A DNA stretch of 64,000 bases from Betaproteobacteria bacterium Ga0077532 (lineage in GTDB: Bacteria > Pseudomonadota > Gammaproteobacteria > Burkholderiales > Ga0077523). The translations under genes and the position numbers were made by a program. The stretch is taken from the NCBI GenBank assembly GCA_001464895.1, contig LNEE01000048.1, positions 1 through 64,000 of the forward strand, written 5' to 3'. Under the pieces are notes generated by a model. That model saw nothing but the letters and a program-made list of their open reading frames with translations. It did not search any database and was not told where the DNA came from. Numbering within the stretch: position 1 is the first letter of the stretch; every line of letters starts with the position of its first letter. Of this stretch, positions 39,231 through 51,506 are shown in pieces.

Positions 39231-39704
39231 TCAGCCAGCGGGGGCCCGCGCTGAGCGGCGTTCGGCTTCGGGAAGTTCCTTCCAGGCATCCCGTGGCGGC
39301 CTGTCGAAGCCCATCCCGTAGAGCGCCTTCCTGGCACGGGCGAGGCGTGCGAGCAGCAGCAGTTCCTCCATCGCATCCATCGTGAAGCCCTTGCGGGTAC
39401 CGCGCTCGTCCACGATCAGCCGGGCGAGGTACTCGTCGAAGCCATCCTTGCCCCACAGTTCGGTGATCGTTCTGGCGATGTGCTCGAAGTCTTCGAGGGC
39501 GGATCGCGCGGCGAGGGCCGTGACCTGCTTTTGCGGGCGATCGGAGAAGTCGAGTTCCGGAAAGTCCAGCGTGCCACTCCCTCCCGACAGGGTGTGGTCA
39601 TCCGGGACAGCGATGCCGTGGGTGATGAGCAGGCGTTCGAGGGCTGCGATCCGCTTTTGCATGCGAGTCACGGCATCGGCATCCGCGGGCGATAGCTGCG
39701 ACAT
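39231..39704 (-). CDS. Hypothetical protein
   Basis: 157 codons from ATG 39704 (MSQLSPADADAVTRMQKRIAALERL). The frame runs further upstream through hemF antisense but is not coding there. Soluble, probably helical, with EHIARTITELWGKDGFDEYL and TMDAMEELLLLARLARARK. No recognised domain. Last gene in a minus-strand run, 116 bases after hemF; function unknown. Confidence 0.75.
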   Translation of the reverse strand: MSQLSPADADAVTRMQKRIAALERLLITHGIAVPDDHTLSGGSGTLDFPELDFSDRPQKQVTALAARSALEDFEHIARTITELWGKDGFDEYLARLIVDERGTRKGFTMDAMEELLLLARLARARKALYGMGFDRPPRDAWKELPEAERRSARAPAG

Positions 39705-39820
39705 TCTGCGAGGCCCCCAGAAGAGAGGGCAGACCAGTTTCGATGGGCGTTGTAACGACCGACCCGATCGGAACTGAAGTCCCGGACCACGTTCCGCGCG
39801 AGGGCGGAGCGGCGCCTCGA

Positions 39821-40750
39821 TCAGCCGGGCAGTGGCACCCAGTCCCGACCAGTGAGGAAGTCGGTGTACAGCGCCGCTTCCGGTGTGCCGGCGTCCGGCT
39901 TCCAGTCGTAGCGCCAGCGCACGATCGGAGGCATCGACAGCAGGATGGATTCGGTCCGCCCCCCGGACTGCAGGCCGAAGAGCGTGCCGCGATCGAAGAC
40001 GAGGTTGAACTCCACGTAGCGTCCGCGCCGGTAGGCCTGGAAGTCGCGCTCTCGTTCGCCATAGGCGAGATCGCGACGGCGCCGGACGATCGGGATGTAC
40101 GCCGTCAGGAAGGCGTCGCCGACGCTGCGCGTCAGCGCGAAACTGGTGGAGAAGTCCGGTGCCGAGAGATCGTCGAAGAAGATGCCACCGATGCCTCGCG
40201 GCTCGCCACGATGCTTCAGATAGAAGTAGCGGTCGCACCAGCGCTTGTACTCCGCGTACCGGTCCGCGCCGAACGGTGCGAGGGCATCGCGGCAGGTTTC
40301 GTGAAAATGCCGGGCGTCCTCCTCGAACCCGTAGTACGGCGTGAGATCCATGCCGCCACCGAACCACCAGATGGCGGGCTTCCCCGCGTCCAGCGCTGCG
40401 AACATGCGCACGTTCAGGTGCACGGTCGGCACGTACGGGTTGCGCGGGTGCAGCACCATCGAAACTCCCATCGCCTCGAAGCGCCGCCCGGCGAGTTCGG
40501 GGCGGTTCGCGGAGGCCGATGGCGGCAGGTGGTCGCCGGTCACGTGCGAAAAGAGGACGCCCGCCCGCTCGAAGAAATTGCCGTTCTCGATCAGGCAGGA
40601 GAGCCCGCCACCGCCGGCCTCGCGCGTCCACGCGTCGCGCTTGAACGGCTGACCTTCCTCCGCCTCGAGACCGCCGACGATGCGTCCCTGGAGGTCGAGA
40701 AGAAAGGTGCGGACGGCTTCGATGTCCGGGATCGGACGGGACTCGTTCAT
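39821..40750 (-). CDS. hemF: Oxygen-dependent coproporphyrinogen III oxidase
   Basis: 309 codons from ATG 40750, sharing ATGA with the purD stop. Conserved blocks [43 protein letters not shown] and [24 protein letters not shown] identify HemF. Converts coproporphyrinogen III to protoporphyrinogen IX using O2, in haem synthesis. Its presence indicates aerobic growth. Length is normal. Confidence 0.97.
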   Translation of the reverse strand: MNESRPIPDIEAVRTFLLDLQGRIVGGLEAEEGQPFKRDAWTREAGGGGLSCLIENGNFFERAGVLFSHVTGDHLPPSASANRPELAGRRFEAMGVSMVLHPRNPYVPTVHLNVRMFAALDAGKPAIWWFGGGMDLTPYYGFEEDARHFHETCRDALAPFGADRYAEYKRWCDRYFYLKHRGEPRGIGGIFFDDLSAPDFSTSFALTRSVGDAFLTAYIPIVRRRRDLAYGERERDFQAYRRGRYVEFNLVFDRGTLFGLQSGGRTESILLSMPPIVRWRYDWKPDAGTPEAALYTDFLTGRDWVPLPG

Positions 40751-42036
40751 AGCAGGCTCCTGCGGGCACCGATGGCACGGAAGCCGATGTCCCGCCGCAT
40801 CTGGCAACCGTCGAATTGAATGCGGTCTGCGACCTCGTAGGCGCGACGCTGCGCGACCCGGACCGTGTCGCCGAGCGCCGTGACACAGAGCACACGGCCG
40901 CCGGCGGTCACCACCTTGCCGTCCGCCAGCGTCGTGCCGGCGTGGAAGACGTGGTAGTCATCCTCGCCTTCTCCCTGGGGCAGCCCGGTGATCACGTCGC
41001 CCTTCCGGGGATTGTCCGGATAGCCGCTGGACGCCATCACCACGCCGAGGGCCACACGACGGTCCCACTCGGCTTCGGCGCGATCGAGGGTCCCGTTCAC
41101 CGCGTGCTCGAGCAGGGTCAGGAAGTCGGTCTTGAGCCGCAGGAGGATCGGCTGCGTTTCCGGATCGCCCATGCGGCAGTTGAACTCGAGCACCTTGATC
41201 GCGCCGTTGGGCGAAATCATCAGGCCCGCGTACAGGAACCCGGTGAACGGTGCGCCCTCGGCCTCCATGCCTTCCACGACGGGCATGATGACCTCGCGCA
41301 TGGCGCGGGCGTGCACCTCGGGCGTCACGACGGGGGCCGGCGAGTACGCGCCCATGCCGCCCGTGTTCGGGCCCGTGTCGCCGTCCTGCAGCCGCTTGTG
41401 ATCCTGGCTCGATGCGAGCGGCAGCACGTGGCGGCCATCGACCATCACGATGAAGCTTGCTTCCTCGCCGGGAAGGAACTCTTCGATCACCACCCGCGCC
41501 CCGGCGGATCCCATGCGGTTGTCGAGAAGCATCATGTCGATGGCAGCGTGCGCCTCGGCGATGTCCATCGCGACCACGACGCCCTTGCCGGCGGCGAGTC
41601 CGTCGGCCTTGATCACGATGGGGGCGCCGTTCGCATCGACGTAGGCGTGCGCCTGGGCGGCATCGGTGAACGTGCCATGGCCGGCGGTGGGGATGCGGTG
41701 CCTCACCATGAACGACTTCGCGAAATCCTTCGATGCTTCGAGTTGGGCCGCGCGCTGCGTCGGACCGAAGATCTTCAGCCCCGCCGCCCGGAAGGCATCC
41801 ACCACGCCGGCCGCGAGCGGTGCTTCGGGGCCCACGACCGTCAGACCGATGTTCTCGCGCTTGGCGAACGCAACCAGCTCGTCGATGGCGGTGACGGGCA
41901 AGTTGTAGAGACCGTCCTCGCGGGCAGTTCCGGCGTTGCCTGGGGCGACGTAGACGCGTGACACCTTGGGGGACCGTGCGAGACGCCACGCCATGGCGTG
42001 TTCGCGGCCGCCGGATCCGATGACGAGAAGGTTCAT
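40747..42036 (-). CDS. purD: Phosphoribosylamine-glycine ligase
   Basis: 429 codons from ATG 42036 ([17 protein letters not shown]). ATP-grasp enzyme: [65 protein letters not shown]. Purine pathway step 2 (PRA + Gly + ATP to GAR). Adjacent to purH, 31 bases downstream of it, and overlapping hemF. A longer upstream frame is not homologous. Confidence 0.97.
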   Translation of the reverse strand: MNLLVIGSGGREHAMAWRLARSPKVSRVYVAPGNAGTAREDGLYNLPVTAIDELVAFAKRENIGLTVVGPEAPLAAGVVDAFRAAGLKIFGPTQRAAQLEASKDFAKSFMVRHRIPTAGHGTFTDAAQAHAYVDANGAPIVIKADGLAAGKGVVVAMDIAEAHAAIDMMLLDNRMGSAGARVVIEEFLPGEEASFIVMVDGRHVLPLASSQDHKRLQDGDTGPNTGGMGAYSPAPVVTPEVHARAMREVIMPVVEGMEAEGAPFTGFLYAGLMISPNGAIKVLEFNCRMGDPETQPILLRLKTDFLTLLEHAVNGTLDRAEAEWDRRVALGVVMASSGYPDNPRKGDVITGLPQGEGEDDYHVFHAGTTLADGKVVTAGGRVLCVTALGDTVRVAQRRAYEVADRIQFDGCQMRRDIGFRAIGARRSLL

Positions 42037-42067
42037 GCGCTGTGCCGGTGGATGTCTGGGTTCTGGA

Positions 42068-43636
42068 TCAGTGACGGAAGTGCCGCACACCGGTGAGTAC
42101 CATCGCGATGCCGCGCTCGTCCGCAGCGGCGATGACCTCGTCGTCGCGCATGCTGCCGCCCGGTTGGATGACGGCCACCGCACCCGCGTCGACGACGACG
42201 TCGAGACCGTCGCGGAACGGGAAGAACGCATCGGAGGCCACCACCGAACCGGCCATGGTGAGCCCCGCATTCTGGGCCTTGATCGACGCAATGCGGGCGG
42301 AGTCCACCCGGCTCATCTGGCCGGCGCCGACGCCGAGTGTCCGGCCATCCGCACAGAACACGATCGCGTTCGACTTCACGTACTTGGCCACCCGCCAGGC
42401 GAAGAGGAGGTCGGTGAGCTGTGCGGCAGTCGGAGCCTGCTTTGTCACCACCCGCAGTTCGGCCGGCGCGACGTTGCGCGAGTCGGGTGTCTGGACCAGC
42501 ACGCCGCCGCCCACGCGCTTCATGTCGAAGTCGTTCCGACCCGTGCCCGCGGGCACGGTCAGAAGGCGCACGTTCGTCTTCGGCGCGAAGGCGGCGAGCG
42601 CCTCGGCGGTGTAGCCGGTGGCGATCACGACTTCCACGAAGCGGCGATCCTTCACGACCTCGGCGGCGGTCGCGCCGTCCAGTTCACCGTTGAAGGCGAG
42701 GATGCCGCCGAACGCCGACGTCGGATCGGTGGCGTAGGCGCGCGCGTAGGCGTCGGTCAGCGTCGCGGCCTGTGCGACACCGCAGGGGTTCGCGTGCTTC
42801 ACGATCACGCAGGCGGGCGCTTCGAACGTGCGCACGCATTCCCATGCGGCGTCGGCGTCCGCGATGTTGTTGTACGAAAGCTCCTTGCCCTGGACCTGCG
42901 TGTAGCTCGCGAGCGTCCCGGTGGCCGGCGCGAGATCGCGGTAGAAGGCAGCCGCCTGGTGCGGGTTCTCGCCGTAGCGGAGGTCCTGCGCCTTTTCGAC
43001 CGAGACGTTGAGCCGCGCCGGGAACGGTTGCGGGACGCGGTCGTCGTCGAGCGATGTGAGGTAGTTGCTGATCGCACCGTCGTACTGGGCCGTGTGCGAG
43101 AAGGCCTTCTTCGCGAGGGCGAGCCGGGTGGCGGCGCTCAGGCTTCCGTTCGAGGCGGCCAGCTCTTCGATGATGCAGCCGTAGTCGGCCGGGTCGGTGA
43201 CGATGGCCACGTGTGCGTGATTCTTTGCGGCCGCGCGGACCATCGTGGGGCCGCCGATGTCGATGTTCTCGACGGCTTCGTCGAACGTGCAGTCGGCGCG
43301 TGCGATGGTCTGCTGGAAGGGGTAGAGATTCACCACCACGAGATCGATGAAGTCGATGCCCTCGCGCTGCATGGCGGCTTCGTGGGCCGGGAGATCGCGT
43401 CGGGCGAGGATGCCGGCGTGCACCCGCGGATGCAGGGTCTTCACGCGACCGTCGAGCATCTCGGGGAAGCCGGTGTAGTCGGCCACCTCGGTCACGGCGA
43501 CGCCGGCTTCACCGAGCAGCTTCGCCGTGCCGCCGGTGGACAGGATTCGATATTCGAGGCGAGCGAGTGTTCGGGCGAGGTCGACTACGCCGGTCTTGTC
43601 GGAAACGCTGATGAGGGCTTGTCTTGGGGAGGGCAT
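42068..43636 (-). CDS. purH: Bifunctional AICAR formyltransferase/IMP cyclohydrolase
   Basis: 522 codons from ATG 43636. N-terminal MGS-like cyclohydrolase domain ([41 protein letters not shown]) and C-terminal transformylase domain ([12 protein letters not shown]). Performs the last two steps of IMP synthesis. Follows fis by 18 bases and precedes purD. Confidence 0.97.
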   Translation of the reverse strand: MPSPRQALISVSDKTGVVDLARTLARLEYRILSTGGTAKLLGEAGVAVTEVADYTGFPEMLDGRVKTLHPRVHAGILARRDLPAHEAAMQREGIDFIDLVVVNLYPFQQTIARADCTFDEAVENIDIGGPTMVRAAAKNHAHVAIVTDPADYGCIIEELAASNGSLSAATRLALAKKAFSHTAQYDGAISNYLTSLDDDRVPQPFPARLNVSVEKAQDLRYGENPHQAAAFYRDLAPATGTLASYTQVQGKELSYNNIADADAAWECVRTFEAPACVIVKHANPCGVAQAATLTDAYARAYATDPTSAFGGILAFNGELDGATAAEVVKDRRFVEVVIATGYTAEALAAFAPKTNVRLLTVPAGTGRNDFDMKRVGGGVLVQTPDSRNVAPAELRVVTKQAPTAAQLTDLLFAWRVAKYVKSNAIVFCADGRTLGVGAGQMSRVDSARIASIKAQNAGLTMAGSVVASDAFFPFRDGLDVVVDAGAVAVIQPGGSMRDDEVIAAADERGIAMVLTGVRHFRH

Positions 43637-43654
43637 GGGGCGCGGTGTGCGGTC

Positions 43655-43918
43655 TCAGAGGAGACCGTAGAGTTTCATCTTCTTCCGCAGGGTGTTGCGG
43701 TTCATGCCGAGAAGCTCGGCGGCGTGGGTCTGATTGCCGTCGACGCGGTCGAGTATCGACTGGATCAGGGGCATCTCGACACAAGCGATCACCATGTCGT
43801 GCAGCGGCGCCGGCCGCTCGCCGTCGAGATCGCGAAAATAGCTGTCGAGTGCCTTGCGCACGGCACGCGCGAGGTCGCTCTCGTTGAGGTTCACGCGGCT
43901 CGTTTGTCGGCTTGCCAT
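43655..43918 (-). CDS. fis: DNA-binding protein Fis
   Basis: 87 codons from ATG 43918, overlapping the 3' end of dusB by 28 bases; the frame is open further upstream but only the C-terminal 87 residues are homologous. Helix-turn-helix NQTHAAELLGMNRNTLRKKMKLYGL is the Fis signature. Nucleoid-associated regulator of rRNA and growth genes. dusB-fis order is typical of beta- and gammaproteobacteria. Confidence 0.95.
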   Translation of the reverse strand: MASRQTSRVNLNESDLARAVRKALDSYFRDLDGERPAPLHDMVIACVEMPLIQSILDRVDGNQTHAAELLGMNRNTLRKKMKLYGLL

Positions 43919-44898
43919 GGTGTTCCCGGGAGTCTGTTCCGAATATCGAAGAACGCCCGCACGGCGGACAACTGGGCCGCAGGGTCGTCGAGCTGGTTGA
44001 TCTGCCGGCGCAGCGTGTCGCCGTCCGGAAGCGAACGGGCGTACCAGCCCACGTGCTTCCTCGCCACCCGGGCGCCCGCTTCGTTGCCATAGAGTGAATA
44101 AAGCGCTTCGAGGTGGTGCACCAGCCATCCGAGGATCTCGTCGTGATCCGGCTCGCGCATGCGCCGGCCTTCTCTGAGGAAGTGATCGATCTCGCGGAAG
44201 ATCCATGGGCGGCCCTGGGCGGCGCGACCGATCATTAGTCCGTCGGCGCCGGTGTGACGCAGGACGGCCAAAGCCTTCTCGGGTGAGTCGATATCGCCGT
44301 TGGCGATCACCGGGATCGACACCGAAGCCTTCACGGCTGCGATCGTGTCGTACTCGGCGGCGCCTTCGTAGAGATCCATGCGGGTACGCCCGTGCACGGA
44401 CAGTGCCTGAATGCCGGAAGCCTCTGCGATCCGTGCGATGACGAGTGCATTTCGATGATCGCGATCCCAGCCGGTACGAATCTTCAGCGTGACCGGCACC
44501 GGAACGGCGGCGACGACTGCCTCGAGGATCCGCGCCACGAGAGGCTCGTCGCGCAGCAGGGCTGAACCTGCAAGGACGTTGCACACCTTCTTCGCGGGGC
44601 AGCCCATGTTGATGTCGATGATCTGGGCGCCTTCGTCCACATTGTGACGCGCAGCTGCCGCGAGCAGCGCCGGATCGGTGCCGGCGATCTGGACGGCGAT
44701 CGGCGCGGCTTCACCATCGTGGTCGCGCCGGCGGCGGCTCTTCTGCGTGTTCCAGAGCCGACTGTCCGCGGAGGTCATCTCGGACACGGCGTAGCCGGCA
44801 CCCAGACGTTTGCACAACTGCCGGAACGGGCGGTCGGTCACGCCCGCCATGGGGGCCACGGCGAGCCGGTTCTGCAGGCGATACGGGCCGATCTGCAT
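43891..44898 (-). CDS. dusB: tRNA-dihydrouridine synthase DusB
   Basis: 335 codons. Flavoenzyme TIM-barrel motifs: APMAGVTDRPFRQLCKRLGA, IDINMGCPAKKVCN (catalytic Cys nearby), VHGRTRMDLYEG, VIANGDI and DGLMIGRAAQGRPWIF. Reduces specific uridines in the tRNA D-loop. Partner of fis in the same transcript, and 90 bases downstream of the monooxygenase gene. Confidence 0.96.
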   Translation of the reverse strand: MQIGPYRLQNRLAVAPMAGVTDRPFRQLCKRLGAGYAVSEMTSADSRLWNTQKSRRRRDHDGEAAPIAVQIAGTDPALLAAAARHNVDEGAQIIDINMGCPAKKVCNVLAGSALLRDEPLVARILEAVVAAVPVPVTLKIRTGWDRDHRNALVIARIAEASGIQALSVHGRTRMDLYEGAAEYDTIAAVKASVSIPVIANGDIDSPEKALAVLRHTGADGLMIGRAAQGRPWIFREIDHFLREGRRMREPDHDEILGWLVHHLEALYSLYGNEAGARVARKHVGWYARSLPDGDTLRRQINQLDDPAAQLSAVRAFFDIRNRLPGTPWQADKRAA

Positions 44899-44987
44899 GG
44901 CTTGGCTCGCGGCTCGGAGGAGTGGTCATCGGAGAAGGGCGCGTATTGTAATCAGAAACGCTGCGCCCGCCGCACCGTGCGGCGAGA

Positions 44988-46136
44988 TCATCGCGTCGTG
45001 TCGATGGCGAGCGCGCGGGCGAAATGCCTGCGGGCGCCGGGCAGGAGATCGAGTGCTTCCAGGCCGAGCGCACGCAGGCTGGGGAGGCCGGGGACATTCA
45101 CGCGGAACACCTCTGCGAGAAGGTCCGTGAACCCCACCACTGCGGTGCGATCGCGTGCGCGTCCGGCGCCGTAGCGCGCGAAAGGATCACCGGACCCGGC
45201 CGCCTGAAGCGCGGCGAGAACCGACCAGGCATCGCGGATTCCGAGATTGAGGCCCTGACCCGCGACCGGATGCAGGGTCTGGGCGGCGTTGCCGATCACG
45301 GCGATGCGCCCCCGGGCAAGCGGGGTGGTCTGGCGGAGCACGAGCGGATACGTCCCCCGATCACGGACCGCGACGAAGCGCCCAGCCCGCCAGCCGAAGG
45401 CGTCCTGGAGTTGCGCGAGGAATCTGCCGTCCGCGGCATCCGCGAGTTCGAGCGCGACGTCGGTCGGCAGGGTCCACACCACCGCGTGATCCCGCCCGCG
45501 GGGCAGGACGGCGAGCGGGCCGTGCTGGCAGAAGCGCTCATAGGCGACGGTGCCGGGGCCGCGATCCGTCCGCACACGGGCGACGAGTGCGTGAACGCCG
45601 TAGTCCTTCGTCGTGGTCGTGAACCCGGTCTCGGCGAGCAGTGCGCCGCTGCCGTCGGCCACCACCGCAGTGCGCGCGCGGTGGGTTCCCGCCGAGGTGT
45701 GCAGCTCGACGCCATCATCGTGTTGCGCAATGGAGAGCACCTTGTGCTCGTAGTGCACCGGTACGCGCCCTTCACCCGCATCCGCCAGGGATCGCACCAG
45801 GTCACCGTACCCCACGACCCGGCCCAGCAGGGGAAGCCCCGCCTCGTCGCACGAGAACTGCGTGCGGCCCGGGTGCCCGGCCTGCGAGACATGGATCGTG
45901 CGGATCTCGCCGGCATCGCTGCCGGCGGGGGCCGCAGCACCTGCGCGGCCGAGACGCAGGCAGCTCGACCACGACAGGGCAAGACTCCGGTCGTCCCGCA
46001 GCCCATCGGCGGCACTGCGCGCTTCCAGCACCAAGGGTCGCAGCCCCGCCTGCTCCGCGGCGAGTGCGAGGAAGAGGCCCACCGGCCCGCCGCCGACGAT
46101 CGCGAGATCGAACGCGGGTGCTCCGGCGGTGGTCAC
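44988..46136 (-). CDS. ubiH: UbiH-like FAD-dependent monooxygenase
   Basis: 382 codons from GTG 46136, overlapping the pepP stop by three bases; a longer frame to 46205 is not homologous. Motifs: DLAIVGGGPVGLFLALAA (FAD dinucleotide fold), DRSLALSW, VVADGSGALL, and GRIAVIGNAAQTLHPVAGQGLNLGIRDA (second FAD motif). This family hydroxylates the ubiquinone ring; UbiH, UbiI and UbiF cannot be told apart with confidence here, although the pepP-ubiH order favours UbiH. Confidence 0.82.
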   Translation of the reverse strand: MTTAGAPAFDLAIVGGGPVGLFLALAAEQAGLRPLVLEARSAADGLRDDRSLALSWSSCLRLGRAGAAAPAGSDAGEIRTIHVSQAGHPGRTQFSCDEAGLPLLGRVVGYGDLVRSLADAGEGRVPVHYEHKVLSIAQHDDGVELHTSAGTHRARTAVVADGSGALLAETGFTTTTKDYGVHALVARVRTDRGPGTVAYERFCQHGPLAVLPRGRDHAVVWTLPTDVALELADAADGRFLAQLQDAFGWRAGRFVAVRDRGTYPLVLRQTTPLARGRIAVIGNAAQTLHPVAGQGLNLGIRDAWSVLAALQAAGSGDPFARYGAGRARDRTAVVGFTDLLAEVFRVNVPGLPSLRALGLEALDLLPGARRHFARALAIDTTR

Positions 46137-47449
46137 GTGCCGGTACCGACCAGCGCCTCCACATCGGCCACCGACTTCGGCGTGGCGATCGTGAGGACTT
46201 CGCATCCGTCGGCCGTGACCGCCACGTCGTCCTCGATGCGCACACCGATGTTCCAGAACGCTTCCGGTACCTCGTCACCCGGGCGGATGTAGCAACCGGG
46301 TTCCACGGTGAGCGTCATCCCCGGTTGCAGCACCCGCCACGCGCCATCCTGTTTGTAGTCGCCGGCGTCGTGCACATCGAGACCGAGCCAGTGCCCCGTG
46401 CGGTGCATGTAGAAGCGCCGGTAGTCTCCCGATTCGAGCACGGCGTCGCGCGTGCCGGTGCAGAGCCCGAAGTCGATGAAGCCCTGCACGAGCACGCCGA
46501 GCGCCGCCTCGTGCGGTTGTTCCCAGTGATTGCCGGCGCGTACGGCTGCGATGGCGGCGGCCTGTGCGGCGAGCACCAGTTCGTAGACGTCACGTTGCGG
46601 ACCCGAGAACTTGCCGCTCACTGGAAACGTCCGCGTGATGTCCGAGGCGTAGCCCGCGAGTTCGCAGCCGGCGTCGATCAGCAGGAGATCGCCTGCCTGC
46701 ATCAGGCGGTCGTTCTCGACGTAATGGAGCACGCACGCGTTGGGGCCCGAGGCGACGATGGACGGATACGCCGGGCTGCGTGACCCATGGCGGTAGAACT
46801 CGTGCAGCAGTTCGGCTTCGATCTCGTACTCGTGGCGCCCGGGCTTCGTCGCCCGCATCGCGCGCTTATGGGCTTCCGACGAGATCGCCGCGGCGCGTCG
46901 CATGATGTCAAGTTCGTGCGCGTCCTTCACGACACGCATGTCGTCGAGGATGCGGCGGATGTCGCGGATCTCTCCGGGTGCCACGATGCCGGTGCGTACT
47001 TGCGCGCGCACGGCGTTCAGCCAGCCGATGACCCGGCTGTCCCAGGCGGCGTCGCCGCCGATGTCCGCGTACAGCGCCGGTTGGTCGGCGAGCAGCTTCG
47101 GCATCATCTCGTCGAGCGCGGCGAGTGGGTAGGCCTCGTCGAACACGAACCGCTCGCGCGCCCCTTCGGGCCCATGGCGGAAGCCGTCCCAGATCTCGCG
47201 CTCCATGTCCTTCTCGCGGCAGAAGAGCAGGCTCTTCGGCGCCTCGCCCGCCACGATCACCACCACGGACCCGGGCTCTCCGAAGCCGGTGAGGTAGTGG
47301 AAGTAACTGTCGAAGCGGAAGGGATGATGGGTGTCGCGATTGCGGGTGCGTTCCGGTGCGGTCGCCACGACGGCGACGCCGCGGCCCATGGTTGCGGCCA
47401 GACGGAGACGTCGCTCGGGATGCGGGGTGATCGAGGCGCGTGCATTCAT
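46133..47449 (-). CDS. pepP: Xaa-Pro aminopeptidase PepP
   Basis: 438 codons from ATG 47449; the frame extends 17 codons upstream without homology. N-terminal Aminopeptidase-P domain then pita-bread metallopeptidase with ligands in LLIDAGCEL, ASDITRTFPV, HRTGHWLGLDVHD, TVEPGCYI and GVRIEDDV, all five metal-binding positions present. Cleaves N-terminal residues before proline. Sits 4 bases before murU in the genomic order (downstream in transcription), so likely the same transcript. Confidence 0.95.
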   Translation of the reverse strand: MNARASITPHPERRLRLAATMGRGVAVVATAPERTRNRDTHHPFRFDSYFHYLTGFGEPGSVVVIVAGEAPKSLLFCREKDMEREIWDGFRHGPEGARERFVFDEAYPLAALDEMMPKLLADQPALYADIGGDAAWDSRVIGWLNAVRAQVRTGIVAPGEIRDIRRILDDMRVVKDAHELDIMRRAAAISSEAHKRAMRATKPGRHEYEIEAELLHEFYRHGSRSPAYPSIVASGPNACVLHYVENDRLMQAGDLLLIDAGCELAGYASDITRTFPVSGKFSGPQRDVYELVLAAQAAAIAAVRAGNHWEQPHEAALGVLVQGFIDFGLCTGTRDAVLESGDYRRFYMHRTGHWLGLDVHDAGDYKQDGAWRVLQPGMTLTVEPGCYIRPGDEVPEAFWNIGVRIEDDVAVTADGCEVLTIATPKSVADVEALVGTGT

Positions 47450-47453
47450 GGGG

Positions 47454-49212
<1,759 letters not shown>

Positions 49213-49250
49213 ATACTCGCGGCATTCTAGCAACGACCTGTCTGACTCCC

Positions 49251-51485
49251 TTGTCGATCACCGGCTTTCCCCGCTGGCTGCTCGTGGCGGCTTTCGTTGC
49301 GCCCGCGGGTGCAGCCGCCCAGACCCAGGGGCTCGGGTTGCGCCTCGACACCTCGCTGTCCCCGCCGGAAGGCGATGACACGGCGCAAGCGGGTGCGCTG
49401 TACCTCGAAGCGGACAGCGTGTCGGGCACCCAGGGCCAGTCGCTCGAGGCGCATGGCGACGTCCGATTGCGTACCCGCGGGCGGACGCTCTTTGCCGACG
49501 ACCTCTTCTACTCCGCCGCCGAAGACAAGGTAACCGCGACCGGCCACATGCGCCTCGACCGGCGCGGCGACGTGCTCGAAGGGTCCAAGATCGAAATGCG
49601 GCTCGAGGACGAGACGGGATACGTCGAGAACCCCGAGTACTACTTCCGGCTGCTGAATGCGCGCGGCAAGGCCTCGCGTCTTTTTCTGGACAGCAAGACG
49701 AAGGTGCGCGCGAAGGACGGCACCTACAGCACGTGCGCGGTGCCCGAGGATGGTTGGTTCCTGCGCGTGCGCGATCTGAAGCTCGACCGCGACAAGGATG
49801 AGGGCGTGGCGCGCAATGCGACGGTCTACTTCAAGAACGTGCCCGTGCTCTACACGCCGTACATCGACTTCCCGCTGTCGAATGCCAGGAAATCGGGTCT
49901 TCTCGCGCCCACCTACGGCACGACGGGGCGCAGCGGCTTCGAGGTCATACTGCCCTTCTATCTGAACCTCGCACCGAACTACGATGCGACGATCTCGCCC
50001 CGGTTCCTCGCCAAGCGGGGCGTGATGGTCAATAGCGAGGTTCGCTATCTCGACAAGCGCTTCAACGGACTCGTGACGGCGGAGTACCTGCCGTCGGACG
50101 AAGCGCGTCAAGGGGAGGCCCGATACTCCTTCGCGATGCGCCACACCCACCAGATCACCGACAAGCTCACCGGCTACCTCAACGTCCAGAAGGCATCGGA
50201 CGACTTCTACTTCATCGACCTGTCGAGCCGGCTCGCCACGACGACGACCACGAACCTGCCGCGCGAGGGTTCGCTGACCTACAACGGGGGATGGTGGACC
50301 GCCGTCGGAAGGACGCAGCGCTACCAGACCTTGCAGGATCCGAACCTGCCGATCGCGGTACCCTATTCGCGCGTGCCGCAGCTGAGCTTCACCGGGAACC
50401 GCCCCGTCGGTGGCGGCTTCGACGGCAACCTCGAATCGGAATTCGTGGCGTTCTCGAACCCGACGAGTCCGAACGGCCGGCGCCTGGTGTTCTATCCGAG
50501 CGTGACCTATCCGATGCAGACGTCGTACGTCAGCATCGTGCCGAAGCTTGGCCTGCACTACACGTACTACGACATGGATGCGTACCCGGGCTACAGCTCG
50601 ACGTCGCGCACATTGCCGGTGTTCTCGGTCGACAGCACGCTCACCTTCGAACGGAACATGAGCATTCTCGGGACACCGCTCCTGCAGACCTTCGAACCGC
50701 GGCTCTACTACGTGTACATCCCCTATCGCGACCAGAGTGCCCTGCCGCTGTTCGATACCGGGTTGGCCGACTTCAACATGGCCCAGATCTTCGGCGAGAA
50801 CCGGTTCACGGGCTCCGACCGGATCAACGACTCCAATCAGGTGACGGGGGCGGTGTCCAGTCGATTCATCGACCCCTTCAACGGACGCGAACGGCTGCGC
50901 GTCACACTTGCCCAGCGGTTCTTCTTCCAGGAGCAACGCGTCACGTTGCCAAGTGCGAACATCCAGACCCAGCCGCGGTCCGACATCCTCGCTGCCGTGA
51001 CGGGCCGCATGAGCGAATCGTGGTATGCCGATTTCGCCATGCGTTACGACATCGATGCGGTACGGGCTACCCGGACCACCGTGGCAGCGAGGTACACGCC
51101 CGAGCCCGGGCGCGTGCTGAACGTGGGGTATCGCGAGAACCAGGGAAGCTTCGAGCAGACCGACATATCTGCGCAGTGGGTGTTCAACGAGCGATGGAGC
51201 ATGGTCGGGCGGTGGGCCTACTCGTTGCGGGATCGTCGATCCACAACGACGCTCGCGGGCGTTGAGTACAATGCAGGCTGTTGGGCCGGCCGGTTCATGG
51301 TCCAGCAATTCGCGGCGTTCACCCAGACGAGTGCTCGGGCACTTTTCTTCCAGCTCGAGTTCAACGGACTGTCCAAGTTCGGTTCCAATCCGCTGGACAT
51401 CCTCAGGCAGAACATCGCGGGCTACCAGAAGATCAACGCGTTGCCCCAGACCCAGTTCAACGAAGACTACTACCCGACGCAGTGA
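49251..51485 (+). CDS. lptD: LPS-assembly outer-membrane protein LptD
   Basis: 744 codons from TTG 49251, chosen because the signal peptide (SITGFPRWLLVAAFVAPAG) starts here. Then the OstA/LptA-like beta-jellyroll (LYLEADSVSGTQGQSLEAHGDV, ATGHMRLDRRGDVLEG) and a large C-terminal beta-barrel ending in an aromatic-terminated strand region (GCWAGRFMVQQF). Inserts LPS into the outer membrane with LptE. A TATACT at 49212-49217 may be its -10. Followed by surA. Confidence 0.95.
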   Translation: MSITGFPRWLLVAAFVAPAGAAAQTQGLGLRLDTSLSPPEGDDTAQAGALYLEADSVSGTQGQSLEAHGDVRLRTRGRTLFADDLFYSAAEDKVTATGHMRLDRRGDVLEGSKIEMRLEDETGYVENPEYYFRLLNARGKASRLFLDSKTKVRAKDGTYSTCAVPEDGWFLRVRDLKLDRDKDEGVARNATVYFKNVPVLYTPYIDFPLSNARKSGLLAPTYGTTGRSGFEVILPFYLNLAPNYDATISPRFLAKRGVMVNSEVRYLDKRFNGLVTAEYLPSDEARQGEARYSFAMRHTHQITDKLTGYLNVQKASDDFYFIDLSSRLATTTTTNLPREGSLTYNGGWWTAVGRTQRYQTLQDPNLPIAVPYSRVPQLSFTGNRPVGGGFDGNLESEFVAFSNPTSPNGRRLVFYPSVTYPMQTSYVSIVPKLGLHYTYYDMDAYPGYSSTSRTLPVFSVDSTLTFERNMSILGTPLLQTFEPRLYYVYIPYRDQSALPLFDTGLADFNMAQIFGENRFTGSDRINDSNQVTGAVSSRFIDPFNGRERLRVTLAQRFFFQEQRVTLPSANIQTQPRSDILAAVTGRMSESWYADFAMRYDIDAVRATRTTVAARYTPEPGRVLNVGYRENQGSFEQTDISAQWVFNERWSMVGRWAYSLRDRRSTTTLAGVEYNAGCWAGRFMVQQFAAFTQTSARALFFQLEFNGLSKFGSNPLDILRQNIAGYQKINALPQTQFNEDYYPTQ

Positions 51486-51506
51486 TGCGTCAGGCGCGGT
51501 GACCCC

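Noticed and set aside
49227-51308. 693-codon minus-strand frame opposite lptD
   Set aside because: LptD is complete with signal peptide and barrel; the antisense frame is compositional.
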